DNA of 64,000 bases from Pseudomonas sp. Irchel s3h14 (GTDB lineage Bacteria > Pseudomonadota > Gammaproteobacteria > Pseudomonadales > Pseudomonadaceae), in contig NZ_FYDJ01000005.1 in NCBI RefSeq assembly GCF_900187425.1, positions 310,001-374,000 of the forward strand, in the 5' to 3' direction. Below are positions 51,906 through 61,153 of the stretch, one piece after another. The translations under genes were made by a program, and so were the position numbers. The notes under the pieces were generated by a model, which saw nothing but the letters and a program-made list of their open reading frames with translations, was not told the origin of the DNA and did no database searches. Within the stretch, counting starts at the first letter, position 1. Each line of letters starts with the position of its first letter.

Positions 51906-54619
51906 TGAACCAGATCACCGCTTCCACCTGCTGCTATTGCGGGGTCGGCTGCGGCGTGCTGATCGAGCATGACGGCGAGCGCATTCTCGGCGTCAGCGGC
52001 GATCCGGCCCACCCGGCCAACTTCGGCAAACTGTGCAGTAAAGGCTCTACCTTGCACCTGACCGGCGACCTCGCGGCCCGGGCGTTGTATCCCGAACTGC
52101 GCCTGGGCAAAGGCCTGGCCCGTAGCCGCACCGACTGGGACACCGCCCTCGATCACGCCGCCAGCGTTTTTGCCGAGACTATCGCCGAACACGGCCCGGA
52201 CAGCGTGGCGTTCTACATTTCCGGGCAATTACTGACCGAGGATTACTACGCCTTCAACAAACTGGCGCGAGCGCTGGTGGGCACCAACAACATCGACAGC
52301 AATTCACGTCTGTGCATGTCTTCGGCAGTGGTCGGTTACAAACGCAGCCTGGGCGCCGACGCACCGCCGTGCAGCTACGAAGACCTGGAATTGAGCGACT
52401 GCGTGATGATCGTCGGCAGCAACATGGCCTACGCCCACCCGATACTTTTCCGTCGCCTGGAGGAAGCGAAATCCCGCCGGCCGCAGATGAAAGTCATCGT
52501 CATCGACCCGCGTCGTACCGACACCTGCGATCTGGCTGACCTGCACCTGGCGATTCTGCCGGGCACCGATGTCGCCTTGTTCCATGGGATTTTGCACCTG
52601 CTGCTGTGGGAAGACTGGGTCGACCGCGACTTCATCAAGGCCCACACCGAAGGCTTGGCCGAACTGAAAAACCTGGTGCGCGATTACACGCCGCAGATGG
52701 TTTCGCAGCTCTGCGGGATCAGCGTCGAGCAACTGCAGCAATGCGCCGAATGGGTTGGCACTTCACCGAGCTTCCTGTCGCTGTGGTGCATGGGCTTGAA
52801 CCAGTCCACCGCCGGCAGCGCGAAGAATAGCGCGTTGATCAACCTGCACCTGGCCACCGGACAAATCGGTCGCCCCGGTGCAGGACCTTTCTCGCTGACC
52901 GGTCAGCCAAATGCCATGGGTGGCCGCGAAACCGGTAGCTTGTCGAACCTGCTGCCAGGCCATCGCGAGGCCGCCAATGCCGAACATCGCGCGGAAGTGG
53001 CGGCATATTGGGGCGTGGATCAACTGCCTGCAAACACCGGGCTCACCGCTATCGAGTTGTTTGAGCAAGTGCGCAGCGGAAAAATCAAGGCACTGTGGAT
53101 CGCCTGCACCAACCCTGCTCAATCAATGCCGGATCAAACCGCCGTGCGCGCGGCACTGCAAGCCTGCCCGTTCGTGGTGTTGCAGGAAGCGTTCCGCACC
53201 ACCGAAACCGCAGCCTTCGCTGACCTGCTGCTGCCTGCCGCCAGTTGGGGCGAAAAGGACGGCACGGTGACCAACTCCGAACGGCGCATTTCCCACGTTC
53301 GCCGAGCGATCGTCGCACCCGGTGAAACCCGCTCGGACTGGGCGATCACGGTGGATTTCGCACAGCGCCTGGAAAAATATCTGCGTCCCGATCAAACCAG
53401 CCTGTTCGCCTTTGAAAACCCGGCGCAGGTCTTCGACGAATACAAGCAATTGACCCGCGGGCGTGATCTGGACTTGTCCGGCATCAGTCATGCACTGATC
53501 GACCGCCTCGGCCCGCAGCAATGGCCCTTCCCCACTGGCGCCAGCGAAGGCACGGCCCGGCTGTACCTGGACGGAATATTCCCGACGGCCAGTGGACGTG
53601 CACAATTCGTCGCCGACCCGTACCGCGCCGCCAAGGAACAGCGCGACGCGCGTTTCCCACTGACCCTGATCACCGGCCGCCTGCGGGATCAATGGCATGG
53701 CATGAGCCGCACCGGCACTGCCGCACAGCTATTCGGACACGTCAGCGAAGCCGTGTTGAGTTTGCACCCGGATGAACTGCGCCGGCATCGGCTGCAATCG
53801 GGCGACCTGGTCAGCCTGAAAAGTCGCCGTGGCGCGGTGATTGTCGCCGTTGGAGGCGACGACAGCGTACGACCCGGTCAGGCCTTTCTGCCGATGCATT
53901 GGGGTGACCGCTTTCTCAAGGGCGGCGTAAATACCCTCACTCTTCCCGCCTTCGACCCGCTATCGAAACAGCCCGAACTCAAACACAGCGGCGTGCGCCT
54001 GGAACCGGTGCAACTGCCATGGAACCTGTTCGCCCTGATCGAGGGCGATGTTCAACAGCATTTTGAGACGCTACGACCGCTCTGTGAGGCGTTTTCCTAC
54101 GTCAGCCTCAGCTTGGCTGGCCGCGAACGCCCCGCACTGCTGATACGCGCTGCCAGCGCCGTCGCGCCCGATCCGCAATTGCTGCGCGATATCGATCAAT
54201 GCCTGGGACTCAACGATGGCCCGGTTTTGGCCTACGACGACCCACGGCGCTCCATCGGTAAACGCGTGCGGATTGAGAACGGCCGGATCACTGCCATTCG
54301 CCTGGCCGGTGAAACCCTTGCCCAACACTGGCTGCAAAACCTGTGGCTGGAAGGTCGCGCCGATGAGCAACTGCGGCGCTGGCTGCTGGCACCGCTGAGC
54401 GCCCCACCGGGCAACGCCAATACGCCGACCGTCGGTAACAAAACCCTGTGCAACTGCAAAAACGTCAGCCAAAGCGCGGTCTGCGCCGGCATTAGTCGCG
54501 GCCTGGACCTGCAGGGCTTGAAACAAGAATTAGGCTGCGGCACGCAATGCGGCTCCTGCGTCCCGGAAATCAAGCGTTTGCTGGCCGCCACTGCGCAGCC
54601 GGTCGCCGTCACCTCGTGA
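51905..54619 (+). CDS. nasC: Assimilatory nitrate reductase catalytic subunit (Mo-bis-MGD)
   Basis: A 904-residue cytoplasmic molybdoenzyme reducing nitrate to nitrite. The N-terminal 4Fe-4S motif is CCYCGVGCGV...CSKGS (about residues 9-50). Molybdopterin oxidoreductase domains follow (SNSRLCMSSAVVGYKRSLGA, CMGLNQSTAGSAKNSALINL, TGQPNAMGGRE) with a C-terminal dinucleotide-binding domain (TGRLRDQWHGMSRTG). The last 65 residues are a BFD-like 2Fe-2S domain (CNCKNVSQSAVCAGI...CGTQCGSCVPEI). ATG 51905 overlaps the nirD stop. Confidence 0.95.
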   Translation: MNQITASTCCYCGVGCGVLIEHDGERILGVSGDPAHPANFGKLCSKGSTLHLTGDLAARALYPELRLGKGLARSRTDWDTALDHAASVFAETIAEHGPDSVAFYISGQLLTEDYYAFNKLARALVGTNNIDSNSRLCMSSAVVGYKRSLGADAPPCSYEDLELSDCVMIVGSNMAYAHPILFRRLEEAKSRRPQMKVIVIDPRRTDTCDLADLHLAILPGTDVALFHGILHLLLWEDWVDRDFIKAHTEGLAELKNLVRDYTPQMVSQLCGISVEQLQQCAEWVGTSPSFLSLWCMGLNQSTAGSAKNSALINLHLATGQIGRPGAGPFSLTGQPNAMGGRETGSLSNLLPGHREAANAEHRAEVAAYWGVDQLPANTGLTAIELFEQVRSGKIKALWIACTNPAQSMPDQTAVRAALQACPFVVLQEAFRTTETAAFADLLLPAASWGEKDGTVTNSERRISHVRRAIVAPGETRSDWAITVDFAQRLEKYLRPDQTSLFAFENPAQVFDEYKQLTRGRDLDLSGISHALIDRLGPQQWPFPTGASEGTARLYLDGIFPTASGRAQFVADPYRAAKEQRDARFPLTLITGRLRDQWHGMSRTGTAAQLFGHVSEAVLSLHPDELRRHRLQSGDLVSLKSRRGAVIVAVGGDDSVRPGQAFLPMHWGDRFLKGGVNTLTLPAFDPLSKQPELKHSGVRLEPVQLPWNLFALIEGDVQQHFETLRPLCEAFSYVSLSLAGRERPALLIRAASAVAPDPQLLRDIDQCLGLNDGPVLAYDDPRRSIGKRVRIENGRITAIRLAGETLAQHWLQNLWLEGRADEQLRRWLLAPLSAPPGNANTPTVGNKTLCNCKNVSQSAVCAGISRGLDLQGLKQELGCGTQCGSCVPEIKRLLAATAQPVAVTS

Positions 54620-54630
54620 GGAAAAACACT

Positions 54631-55395
54631 ATGAGCGCAAAAGTCTGGCTGGTGGGTGCGGGTCCTGGCGATCCGGAATTGTTGACCCTCAAGGCCGTGC
54701 GGGCGTTGAGCGAAGCGGATGTGGTGCTGATCGATGACCTGGTCAACGACGCGGTGCTGGAGCATTGCCCGCAGGCGCGGATCATTCCCGTGGGCAAGCG
54801 CGGTGGCTGTCGCTCCACACCTCAGGCGTTCATTCATCGCCTGATGCTGCGTTACGCCCGCCAGGGTAAATGCGTGGTGCGGCTCAAGGGCGGCGACCCG
54901 TGCATTTTTGGCCGGGGTGGTGAAGAGGCGCAGTGGCTGCGCGAACATGGGGTCGAAGTCGAACTGGTCAATGGCATCACCGCCGGGCTTGCCGGTGCAA
55001 CACAATGCGATATTCCGTTGACCCTGCGGGGCGTTGCTCGTGGCGTGACGCTGGTCACCGCCCACACTCAGGATGGCAGCAGTCTGAACTGGCAAGCCTT
55101 GGCCCAAGGTGGCACGACGCTGGTGGTGTACATGGGTGTCGCAAAACTGAGCGAGATTCGTGAGCAGTTGCTCGCCGGAGGAATGGCGGCAGATACACCG
55201 GTGGCAATGATTGAAAACGCGTCCCTGCCACACCAACGGGAATGTCGGAGCGATCTGACAGCGATGGAAGAAGATGCCTACGCCTTTGAGTTGAAGAGTC
55301 CGGCCATCCTCGTGATCGGAGCGGTCGCGGCCGGTGCAGAAGTATCTCTGTCGGTGGCTGATTTCCCTTCGAATGCAGCTAATCAGTCAGCCTGA
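54631..55395 (+). CDS. cobA: Uroporphyrinogen-III C-methyltransferase (SUMT)
   Basis: A 254-residue SAM-dependent methyltransferase making precorrin-2, the precursor of the sirohaem used by NirB (and of cobalamin). Signatures: VGAGPGDPELLTLKAVRAL, VRLKGGDPCIFGRGGEEAQW, VVYMGVAKL and PVAMIENASLPHQRE. It starts 11 nt after nasC with TGAGGA as ribosome-binding site; the longer frame from 54547 overlaps nasC. It is the last gene of the nirBD-nasC-cobA operon, ended by the terminator at 55438-55465. Confidence 0.95.
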   Translation: MSAKVWLVGAGPGDPELLTLKAVRALSEADVVLIDDLVNDAVLEHCPQARIIPVGKRGGCRSTPQAFIHRLMLRYARQGKCVVRLKGGDPCIFGRGGEEAQWLREHGVEVELVNGITAGLAGATQCDIPLTLRGVARGVTLVTAHTQDGSSLNWQALAQGGTTLVVYMGVAKLSEIREQLLAGGMAADTPVAMIENASLPHQRECRSDLTAMEEDAYAFELKSPAILVIGAVAAGAEVSLSVADFPSNAANQSA

Positions 55396-55437
55396 CTCTC
55401 CCCGCTTCAACCCTGACCTCATCAAATCGCAGACAAA

Positions 55438-55465
55438 GAAAAGCCCGGCCTAAGCCGGGCTTTTC
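55438..55465. terminator. Bidirectional terminator between convergent cobA and oprF
   Basis: Stem GAAAAGCCCGGC-CTAA-GCCGGGCTTTTC with A/T tracts within the stem ends; it serves both strands. Confidence 0.93.
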
Positions 55466-55480
55466 AGAGCTGCGAGCTAA

Positions 55481-56512
55481 TTACTTAGCGCTAGCTTCAA
55501 CCTGCGCTTCTACGCGACGGTTTACAGCGCGACCAGCGTCAGTTTTGTTGTCAGCAACTGGGCGGGATTCGCCGTAGCCAACAGACTGAACGCGGGACGA
55601 TTCAACACCGTACTGGTTGGTCAGAACTTGCTTAACGGCGTTTGCACGACGCTCGGACAGTTTCTGGTTGTAAGCGTCAGGACCGACGGAGTCAGTGTGA
55701 CCTTCAACAGTAGTGCTGGTGGATGGGTACTGCTTCATGAAGTCAGCGAGGTTTTTGATGTCGCCGTAGCTGTTAGGCTTGACTACCGACTTGTCGAAGT
55801 CGAATTTCACGTCCAGCTCAACACGAACAACTTCAGCAACTGCTGGGCAGCCATCAGCGTCAACAGTTACGTTGGCTGGGGTGTCCGGGCACTTGTCAAC
55901 GTTGTCGCAAACGCCATCGTTGTCGCTGTCGGCGCAGACTTCAGCTGGTGCTGGAACTGGAGCAGCAGGCTTGGAGCCGCCACCGAAGTTCACACCGATA
56001 CCGACGCTTGGAGCCCACTCGGTGTTGCCCTGGTCGATGTTGTATTGAGCTTCAACGCCAGCACGGGCGTAGAAGTTCTCGGTGAAGTACAGCTTGGCAC
56101 CGCCGCCAACGTTGGCGAAAGTGGAACGGTCACGACCGCCGGAGCCATTCTGACCGATGCTTTGATCGGAGAAGCCAGCCGATACGTACGGACGCAGCAT
56201 GTCGCCCGGGTTGTTGAAGTGGTACAGAGCGTCCAGAGCGGTGTTGGCGCCCTTGATGTTACGACCGTCGTCGGAACGCACGTTGTGCACTTCGTCGTAG
56301 GCCAGACGCAGTTCAACGTCGTCGGTCAGGAAGTAACCAACCGAACCACCGAAGAGGTTGCCGTTGTTCTTGAAGTTACGAGTGCTGTCGAATTGTTCTT
56401 TCTTGGCGAAGCCTTCGATTTCAACTGCGCCTTGGCCTTGTGCCAGAGCGCCGAACGAAGTGGCGGCAATCAAAGAACCAATGGCCAAGCCCAAGGTGTT
56501 TTTCAGTTTCAT
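55481..56512 (-). CDS. oprF: OprF, major outer-membrane porin and OmpA-like structural protein
   Basis: A 343-residue protein. A signal peptide (MKLKNTLGLAIGSLIAATSF..., cleavage after GALA) precedes an N-terminal eight-strand beta-barrel (about residues 25-185) and a Pro/Ala linker. A Cys-containing TSP3-like loop (VCADSDNDGVCDNVDKCPDT, about residues 190-210) leads to the C-terminal OmpA peptidoglycan-binding domain (VEGHTDSVGPDAYNQKLSER). It is a general porin and links the envelope to peptidoglycan. It lies downstream of sigX, its known sigma factor. Confidence 0.98.
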   Translation of the reverse strand: MKLKNTLGLAIGSLIAATSFGALAQGQGAVEIEGFAKKEQFDSTRNFKNNGNLFGGSVGYFLTDDVELRLAYDEVHNVRSDDGRNIKGANTALDALYHFNNPGDMLRPYVSAGFSDQSIGQNGSGGRDRSTFANVGGGAKLYFTENFYARAGVEAQYNIDQGNTEWAPSVGIGVNFGGGSKPAAPVPAPAEVCADSDNDGVCDNVDKCPDTPANVTVDADGCPAVAEVVRVELDVKFDFDKSVVKPNSYGDIKNLADFMKQYPSTSTTVEGHTDSVGPDAYNQKLSERRANAVKQVLTNQYGVESSRVQSVGYGESRPVADNKTDAGRAVNRRVEAQVEASAK

Positions 56513-56544
56513 CCGTTAAATCCCCATCTGGTGATTGTGAAGCA

Positions 56545-56563
56545 GTCCCGCAAACCGGGGGAC
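56545..56563 (-). other. GC-rich hairpin in the oprF leader
   Basis: GTCCC(CC)G and CGGGAC arms around a short loop, between sigX and oprF and without a U-run. It may reduce sigX read-through or stabilise the abundant oprF mRNA; neither is shown. Confidence 0.4.
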
Positions 56564-56619
56564 AACTCGGCGGCAAGTCTATCAGAACTTGCCTACACGT
56601 AAGAGATATTTGCGCCGAA

Positions 56620-57210
56620 CTAAGTTTCAGCAATGCCTGCAAATTTCTCACGCAATTTATCTAGAGCACGTTTGTAACGCATTTTTGTCGCACTCAATCC
56701 CATATGCATGATATCCGCGATCTCTTGAAATTCCAGCTCTGCGACAAATCGCAGCACCAGAATTTCACGGTCAATCGGGTTCACATACACTAACCAGCGA
56801 TCGAGTCCACCCTTGTCCTCAGGTTTCGGCGCCTTTTCTTCAGACGCTTCCTCGAGGGGGTCAAGACTCAAAGCATCCATCAAGCGACGCTTTCGCCGTT
56901 CTTTCCGATACTGCGTGATGCACTCGTTGTACGTGATGCTATATAGCCATGTCTTGAACTTCGATTTGCCCTCGAAGTTCTTCAGGCCATACAGCACCTT
57001 CAACATCACTTCCTGACAGACATCGTCTGCGTCGCGATCGTTCCCAAGATACCGTGCACAGACGTTAAATAATGTTCGCTGGTAACGCCGCATCAGTTCT
57101 TCATAGGCGCGAGTTACGTGAAACAGCTCGGTATGCGAGCGCGCGACCAACTCCTCATCAGAGAGCTCGCGGGGGTCGTAGCGCGTGGACAGCGATTGAG
57201 CTTTATTCAA
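56620..57210 (-). CDS. sigX: ECF sigma factor SigX
   Basis: A 196-residue ECF sigma factor. Region 2 (RRYQRTLFNVCARYLGNDRD, then ADDVCQEVMLKVLYGLKNFE) and region 4 (NPIDREILVLRFVAELEFQE, then IADIMHMGLSATKMRYKRAL) are intact. Translation appears to start with TTG (57210, MNKAQSLSTRYDPREL), because no in-frame ATG or GTG lies near the conserved N-terminus and no strong ribosome-binding site is visible, so synthesis may be kept low. SigX controls oprF and membrane/lipid genes in pseudomonads. No anti-sigma gene is adjacent; the upstream neighbour is cmpX. Confidence 0.95.
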   Translation of the reverse strand: MNKAQSLSTRYDPRELSDEELVARSHTELFHVTRAYEELMRRYQRTLFNVCARYLGNDRDADDVCQEVMLKVLYGLKNFEGKSKFKTWLYSITYNECITQYRKERRKRRLMDALSLDPLEEASEEKAPKPEDKGGLDRWLVYVNPIDREILVLRFVAELEFQEIADIMHMGLSATKMRYKRALDKLREKFAGIAET

Positions 57211-57240
57211 AACAAGTCGGGCCGACAGTCAGGTCAATGT

Positions 57241-57275
57241 CCGCCGCAGCCCTTTTCAGGGCATTTTTGCGGCGG
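57241..57275 (-). other. Nested hairpin between cmpX and sigX
   Basis: CCGCCGCA / TGCGGCGG outer stem (8 bp, perfect) enclosing GCCC-N6-GGGC. There is no U-run in the minus direction, so it is more likely an attenuator or processing site than a terminator. Confidence 0.5.
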
Positions 57276-57299
57276 CATACATTAGCAGGGTTTGCCGGG

Positions 57300-58124
57300 T
57301 TAGCGGCTACTCACATGCTGTTCCAGGAGAATCCGATTGGAGAGAGAGACTAGCTCACCCTCATCGGTCAGCAATGTGGTTTTAACCGTGCCGATCTCTT
57401 CGATCTGACCTTCGACCTCGCCAACACGCACTTGTTGCCCAACCTGATACAACTCACGCACATAGATTCCCGCAAGAATCTGACCGGCAATTTCCCGGCT
57501 TCCCAACCCCATGGCCAGCGCAACCGCCAGACCAACGGTAATCAATACAATCACAATCACGTGGTTGAGCAGGTCAGTCTTGACCTCCAACTGGCTGATT
57601 GCGACCGAAATACTGATGATAATCACCAGGCCCTGGGCAATTCGCCCCAGACCCGCAGCGTAGTCCAGCCCTACGCCCTCTGCCGCCCCCCGCACCAGCC
57701 CATTGGCCAATTGCGCGAGCAAAACACCCACCAGCAGCACCAGCGCGGCGCCAAATACTTTCGGCAAATACAGCGCAAGCATGTCAAGCGTAGCCGAAAC
57801 TCGCTCAAGTCCAAGGGATTCTGCGGCAGAAACCAGAAAAATCAGCAGAACGAACCAATAGACAATCTTGCCAATCAAGGTAGAGATCGGCACTTGAAGG
57901 CCGGCCCGGGACAGCAATTTGGTCAGTCCGGTGCCGCCCATCAGGCGATCGAGCCCCAGCTTGGCGAGCAACTTGGACAGCAAAGTGTCCAAAAGTTTCG
58001 CAACGACGAAACCCAACAGCAGCACAACCAGTGCGCCAAACAGGTTCGGGATGAAATTTGCCACCTTGGTCCATAACGCAGTCATTGCAGTGACGAGGCT
58101 CTGAGTCCAGAGATCAAGTTCCAT
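57300..58124 (-). CDS. cmpX: CmpX, MscS-like conserved membrane protein
   Basis: A 274-residue inner-membrane protein with about four hydrophobic segments (NLFGALVVLLLGFVVAKLLD; WFVLLIFLVSAA; VFGAALVLLVGVLLAQLAN; VIVIVLITVGLAVALAMGLG). A short soluble tail resembles the MscS beta domain (VRVGEVEGQIEEIGTVKTTL). ATG 58124 follows the crfX stop by 2 nt; a TTG at 58130 is less likely. The order cmaX-crfX-cmpX-sigX-oprF is conserved, and CmpX is linked with envelope stress and SigX activity. Confidence 0.93.
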   Translation of the reverse strand: MELDLWTQSLVTAMTALWTKVANFIPNLFGALVVLLLGFVVAKLLDTLLSKLLAKLGLDRLMGGTGLTKLLSRAGLQVPISTLIGKIVYWFVLLIFLVSAAESLGLERVSATLDMLALYLPKVFGAALVLLVGVLLAQLANGLVRGAAEGVGLDYAAGLGRIAQGLVIIISISVAISQLEVKTDLLNHVIVIVLITVGLAVALAMGLGSREIAGQILAGIYVRELYQVGQQVRVGEVEGQIEEIGTVKTTLLTDEGELVSLSNRILLEQHVSSR

Positions 58125-58126
58125 AT

Positions 58127-58375
58127 TCAATCAGCCTTATCAGCAGTGCGAACGGTAGGTTTACGGTGACGGGAAACCGGAGCGACATGGGCCGATCCGT
58201 TATTCAAGGCAATCATCAGCGCGGGCAACCAGCGGCCCAGCAGGCTGAACAGATCACCGGCGCCGACCTGGCGGTTGGCGGTTTTCAGTACACGCCCAAG
58301 GCACGCATCGTCGTCCCGGGTGGACGGTGATGCCTTGAGCATGTCACGCAAAGACTGTTCAAACGGATCGTGCAT
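58127..58375 (-). CDS. crfX: CrfX, small conserved protein of the sigX locus
   Basis: An 82-residue protein of unknown function: MHDPFEQSLRDMLKASPSTR, an amphipathic segment LFSLLGRWLPALMIALNNGS and a basic tail. ATG 58375 is chosen because AGAGG lies 5 nt upstream; a GTG at 58381 overlaps that site. It lies between cmaX and cmpX, with its stop 2 nt from the cmpX start, so it is coupled to cmpX. Confidence 0.88.
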   Translation of the reverse strand: MHDPFEQSLRDMLKASPSTRDDDACLGRVLKTANRQVGAGDLFSLLGRWLPALMIALNNGSAHVAPVSRHRKPTVRTADKAD

Positions 58376-58438
58376 ACGCACCTCTCGTGATGTCTGTGAA
58401 AGACGCGGTCAAATTTGCTCGGGTCACATGGCTCACCC

Positions 58439-59434
58439 TCAGAACCAGCGCAAACGTCGGAATAACCACCACTGCCCCAGCGCCACCGAGACCATCAGCA
58501 GGCACGCGATCAGGAAGCCATAAGGGCTTGCAGAGAACGGAATCCCGCCGACATTGATACCTAAAAGACCCGCCAGAAAACTCATCGGCAAAAAGATCCC
58601 GGTGATGATCCCGAAGCGGTACATCGTGCGGTTCATTCGCACGCTCAAACGTCTATCTTCGGCCTCAAGGACCAACCCCACCCGCTCCCGGGTCAATTCC
58701 AGCTCCTCGAGATACCGGGTCAGGCTGTTGTTCAATTCGTTCCAGTAATCACCGTCGTCTTCGACGAACCAAGGCAGTTTTATCCGTGTCAGCTGCCCGA
58801 ATATTTCCCGCTGCGGCGCAAGAAAACGTTTCAGCGCTGCGGCCCTTCGACGGATCTGCAAAACGGCGCCGTGCTCGGGCGTATACCGTTCGTCGGTATC
58901 CAGCTTTTCTTCTTCCTCATCGACCACTTCCGAGAGGCAACTGACCAGATCCTGCACCTTGTTGGTGAGGTATTGCGCCATATAAAGGATGAGTTCTGAC
59001 GCCGTTTTCGGTCCTTTGCCTTCGGCGAGCTGCACCAGCAACTCATCGGTGGCGCGCAACGGACGCAAACGCAGAGAAATAACCCGCTGGGCTGACCCAA
59101 AAATCCGCACCGAGACCATGTCTTCCGGCTCGGCGCCCGGATTCAGGTTGACCCCACGCAAAAATAGCAGCAGTTCGCTGTCCGAAAGCTGTAAAAGACG
59201 CGGTCGGGTGTTTTCTTCAAGCAAAAGATCACAGCTGAATTCGCTCAGACCACTGGATTTTCGCAACCAGGTCCGGGTTTGCGGATGACTGCGATCCCAG
59301 TGCAGCCACAGGCTTTCATGGGCCTGCAGCTGCAAGGCATCGAGTTCAGTCCGGGCTATCGAACGCGCACCGCCTTTACCGTCCAGCACCAGGGCATGCA
59401 CCAGCCCCCACTGCGCGTTTTCTTCCTCGAACAT
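58439..59434 (-). CDS. cmaX: CmaX, CorA/ZntB-type divalent cation transporter
   Basis: A 331-residue protein. A long soluble N-terminal domain and helical coiled region (about residues 1-265) precede two C-terminal transmembrane helices. The pore loop reads LLGINVGGIP, the GxN motif of the CorA/ZntB superfamily, with Ile in place of Met, as in ZntB-type members. It probably transports Mg2+, Zn2+ or a related ion; the ion is unproven. ATG 59434 (MFEEENAQWGLVHAL) is chosen over the frame to 59476. It starts 25 nt after rraA on the same strand. Confidence 0.92.
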   Translation of the reverse strand: MFEEENAQWGLVHALVLDGKGGARSIARTELDALQLQAHESLWLHWDRSHPQTRTWLRKSSGLSEFSCDLLLEENTRPRLLQLSDSELLLFLRGVNLNPGAEPEDMVSVRIFGSAQRVISLRLRPLRATDELLVQLAEGKGPKTASELILYMAQYLTNKVQDLVSCLSEVVDEEEEKLDTDERYTPEHGAVLQIRRRAAALKRFLAPQREIFGQLTRIKLPWFVEDDGDYWNELNNSLTRYLEELELTRERVGLVLEAEDRRLSVRMNRTMYRFGIITGIFLPMSFLAGLLGINVGGIPFSASPYGFLIACLLMVSVALGQWWLFRRLRWF

Positions 59435-59459
59435 CCTCACCCCTATGTTGGTGCAGCGC

Positions 59460-59951
59460 TTATTCAGGCATCGCAAGCGGGCTTGGCGAGATGATCACGC
59501 CGTTGTTGTCCGCATAGATGTAGTGACCTGGATGGAACGTCACGCCAGCAAAGGTCACGACTACGTTGAGATCGCCGATGCCACGTTTGTCGGTTTTCAT
59601 CGGGTGGCTGGCCAGGGCCTGAACACCCAGGTCGGTTTGCGCAATGACGTCGACGTCACGGATGCAACCGTAGATCACCAGCCCTTCCCAACCGTTTTTC
59701 GCGGCTTTTTCGGCGATCAGGTCGCCCAGCAGCGCACGACGCAGGGAACCGCCACCGTCGACCACCATCACCTTGCCATTGCCCTTGAGCTCGGCTTGTT
59801 CCTTGACCAGCGAGTTGTCTTCGAAGCATTTGATGGTCACGATTTCGCCGCCGAAAGAATCACGGCCACCGAAATTGCTGAACATCGGTTCCAGCACCTG
59901 CACCAGCTCCGGATAGGCGTCGCACAGGTCAGGCGTGAGGTAATGATTCAT
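59460..59951 (-). CDS. rraA: RraA, regulator of ribonuclease E activity
   Basis: A 163-residue RraA/MenG-family trimer-forming protein: [28 protein letters not shown]-like [46 protein letters not shown] and [10 protein letters not shown]. It inhibits RNase E in E. coli; related proteins have aldolase or demethylmenaquinone activity, and the name was once misapplied to MenG. AGGAG precedes the ATG by 7 nt. cmaX follows 25 nt downstream. Confidence 0.94.
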   Translation of the reverse strand: MNHYLTPDLCDAYPELVQVLEPMFSNFGGRDSFGGEIVTIKCFEDNSLVKEQAELKGNGKVMVVDGGGSLRRALLGDLIAEKAAKNGWEGLVIYGCIRDVDVIAQTDLGVQALASHPMKTDKRGIGDLNVVVTFAGVTFHPGHYIYADNNGVIISPSPLAMPE

Positions 59952-60072
59952 CGAGAAACTCCTGTAAAGAGGAAGACAATCGAGGGTGTCGAAACGTGAC
60001 CAGAACAGCTCAATGCGTCATATCTTAGCCGCAAGCCGAACAGAGCGAAATGCCCTTGTTAGAGCATCAGGC

Positions 60073-61062
60073 TCAGACCGCCGCAGCCAGATCCGGTTTT
60101 CCACCCAGCAATGGCGTTTGCTGATCTGCCAACCAGCGCGCCACCAGCGGCCAGACTTCAGTCTGGGCGGCTTTGCTGACGAGCATCTCCACATGACCGA
60201 AATTATCGCCAAAGCCCTGCTCGCGACCCAGGTTGATGAATTGCTTATGCTCGGAACCCACCTGATCGAACAGCTTGCGACAAGCCCAGGTCGGGTCCTG
60301 ATGGTCACCGGCGGCACTCACGGCCAATACCGGTAACTGAACGTCGGTCAACCCGACCCACCAATCCTTGTCGGCATCGCCAAAGCGCCCGAACAGGCCA
60401 TACCAGCGCATGCTTTCCAGGGCCAGGCCAATGGGCTCGTCCTCCGGGCCGCGCTTGAGCCGTGATCCCGACAACTGGGCAAAGCGTTTGAGAATGAAGC
60501 GCCCGCTCCACTCCACCGGCGGAATTTTCAACGGCCAGTAGGTGCGACTGATTTGAGTACCAAAAAACGCCGCGGAAGCCACCACCGGCTCGCCGATGTA
60601 CTCACCACCCAGCGCTGCCGCCAGGGTAATCCCGCCCAGCGAGTGACCGATCCAGTGCGGGATCTGGCCGCTCTGCTCGCGCACGAACGCGCCAATGGCC
60701 GGCAAATCGTAACGGGCGTAGTCGGCAACGCGGTTCTTGCGGTAATTCTGGTTGCGCTGGGACAAGCCGTGGCCGCGCATTTCGGGAATCCATACATCGA
60801 ATCCCAGACGCGTCAGATAGGCGCCCAGCCCAAGCCCCTTCGGGGAAAACCAGAACCGGCGATTGGAAAAGCTGCCGTGAAGCAAAATAACCGGAACGCC
60901 ACGCGCGTCTGAGCCATCCGCCATGCCCAGGCGCGTCACAGCCAGTTCGACGGTGCCGTCAGGGCTGTTGCCGGGTTTCAGACGATAGACGTCTTCGCTC
61001 AGATCGCCGCGCCGCTCGGCGCTGATCAGGGCGACAGGAAATAGGTTGCTGCTGCTTTGCAT
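60073..61062 (-). CDS. Alpha/beta-fold hydrolase
   Basis: A 329-residue cytoplasmic hydrolase. WIGHSLGGITLAAALG carries the nucleophile elbow GHSLGG (about residues 150-155), VILLHGSFSNRRFW the oxyanion-hole region, AAGDHQDPTW a candidate acid and NFGHVEMLV the catalytic His. It resembles lipases or esterases of the large alpha/beta family; the substrate is unknown. ATG 61062 has a weak AGAGC upstream; a TTG at 61077 is an alternative. The ppsA terminator ends only 14 nt before this ATG, so a promoter would have to lie within or just upstream of it. Confidence 0.85.
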   Translation of the reverse strand: MQSSSNLFPVALISAERRGDLSEDVYRLKPGNSPDGTVELAVTRLGMADGSDARGVPVILLHGSFSNRRFWFSPKGLGLGAYLTRLGFDVWIPEMRGHGLSQRNQNYRKNRVADYARYDLPAIGAFVREQSGQIPHWIGHSLGGITLAAALGGEYIGEPVVASAAFFGTQISRTYWPLKIPPVEWSGRFILKRFAQLSGSRLKRGPEDEPIGLALESMRWYGLFGRFGDADKDWWVGLTDVQLPVLAVSAAGDHQDPTWACRKLFDQVGSEHKQFINLGREQGFGDNFGHVEMLVSKAAQTEVWPLVARWLADQQTPLLGGKPDLAAAV

Positions 61063-61075
61063 AATGCTCTTGCAC

Positions 61076-61107
61076 AAAAAAGGGCGGCTTCCAGAGGAGC
61101 CCGCCCT
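61076..61107 (-). terminator. Intrinsic terminator of ppsA
   Basis: On the minus strand AGGGCGG(G)CTCC and GGAAGCCGCCCT form a stem followed by T6. It lies 47 nt after the ppsA stop and ends 14 nt before the hydrolase ATG. Confidence 0.82.
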
Positions 61108-61153
61108 ACTTGATTCTTAAAGCCTCGGCCACTTGACCGAGGCTTCATTCACA

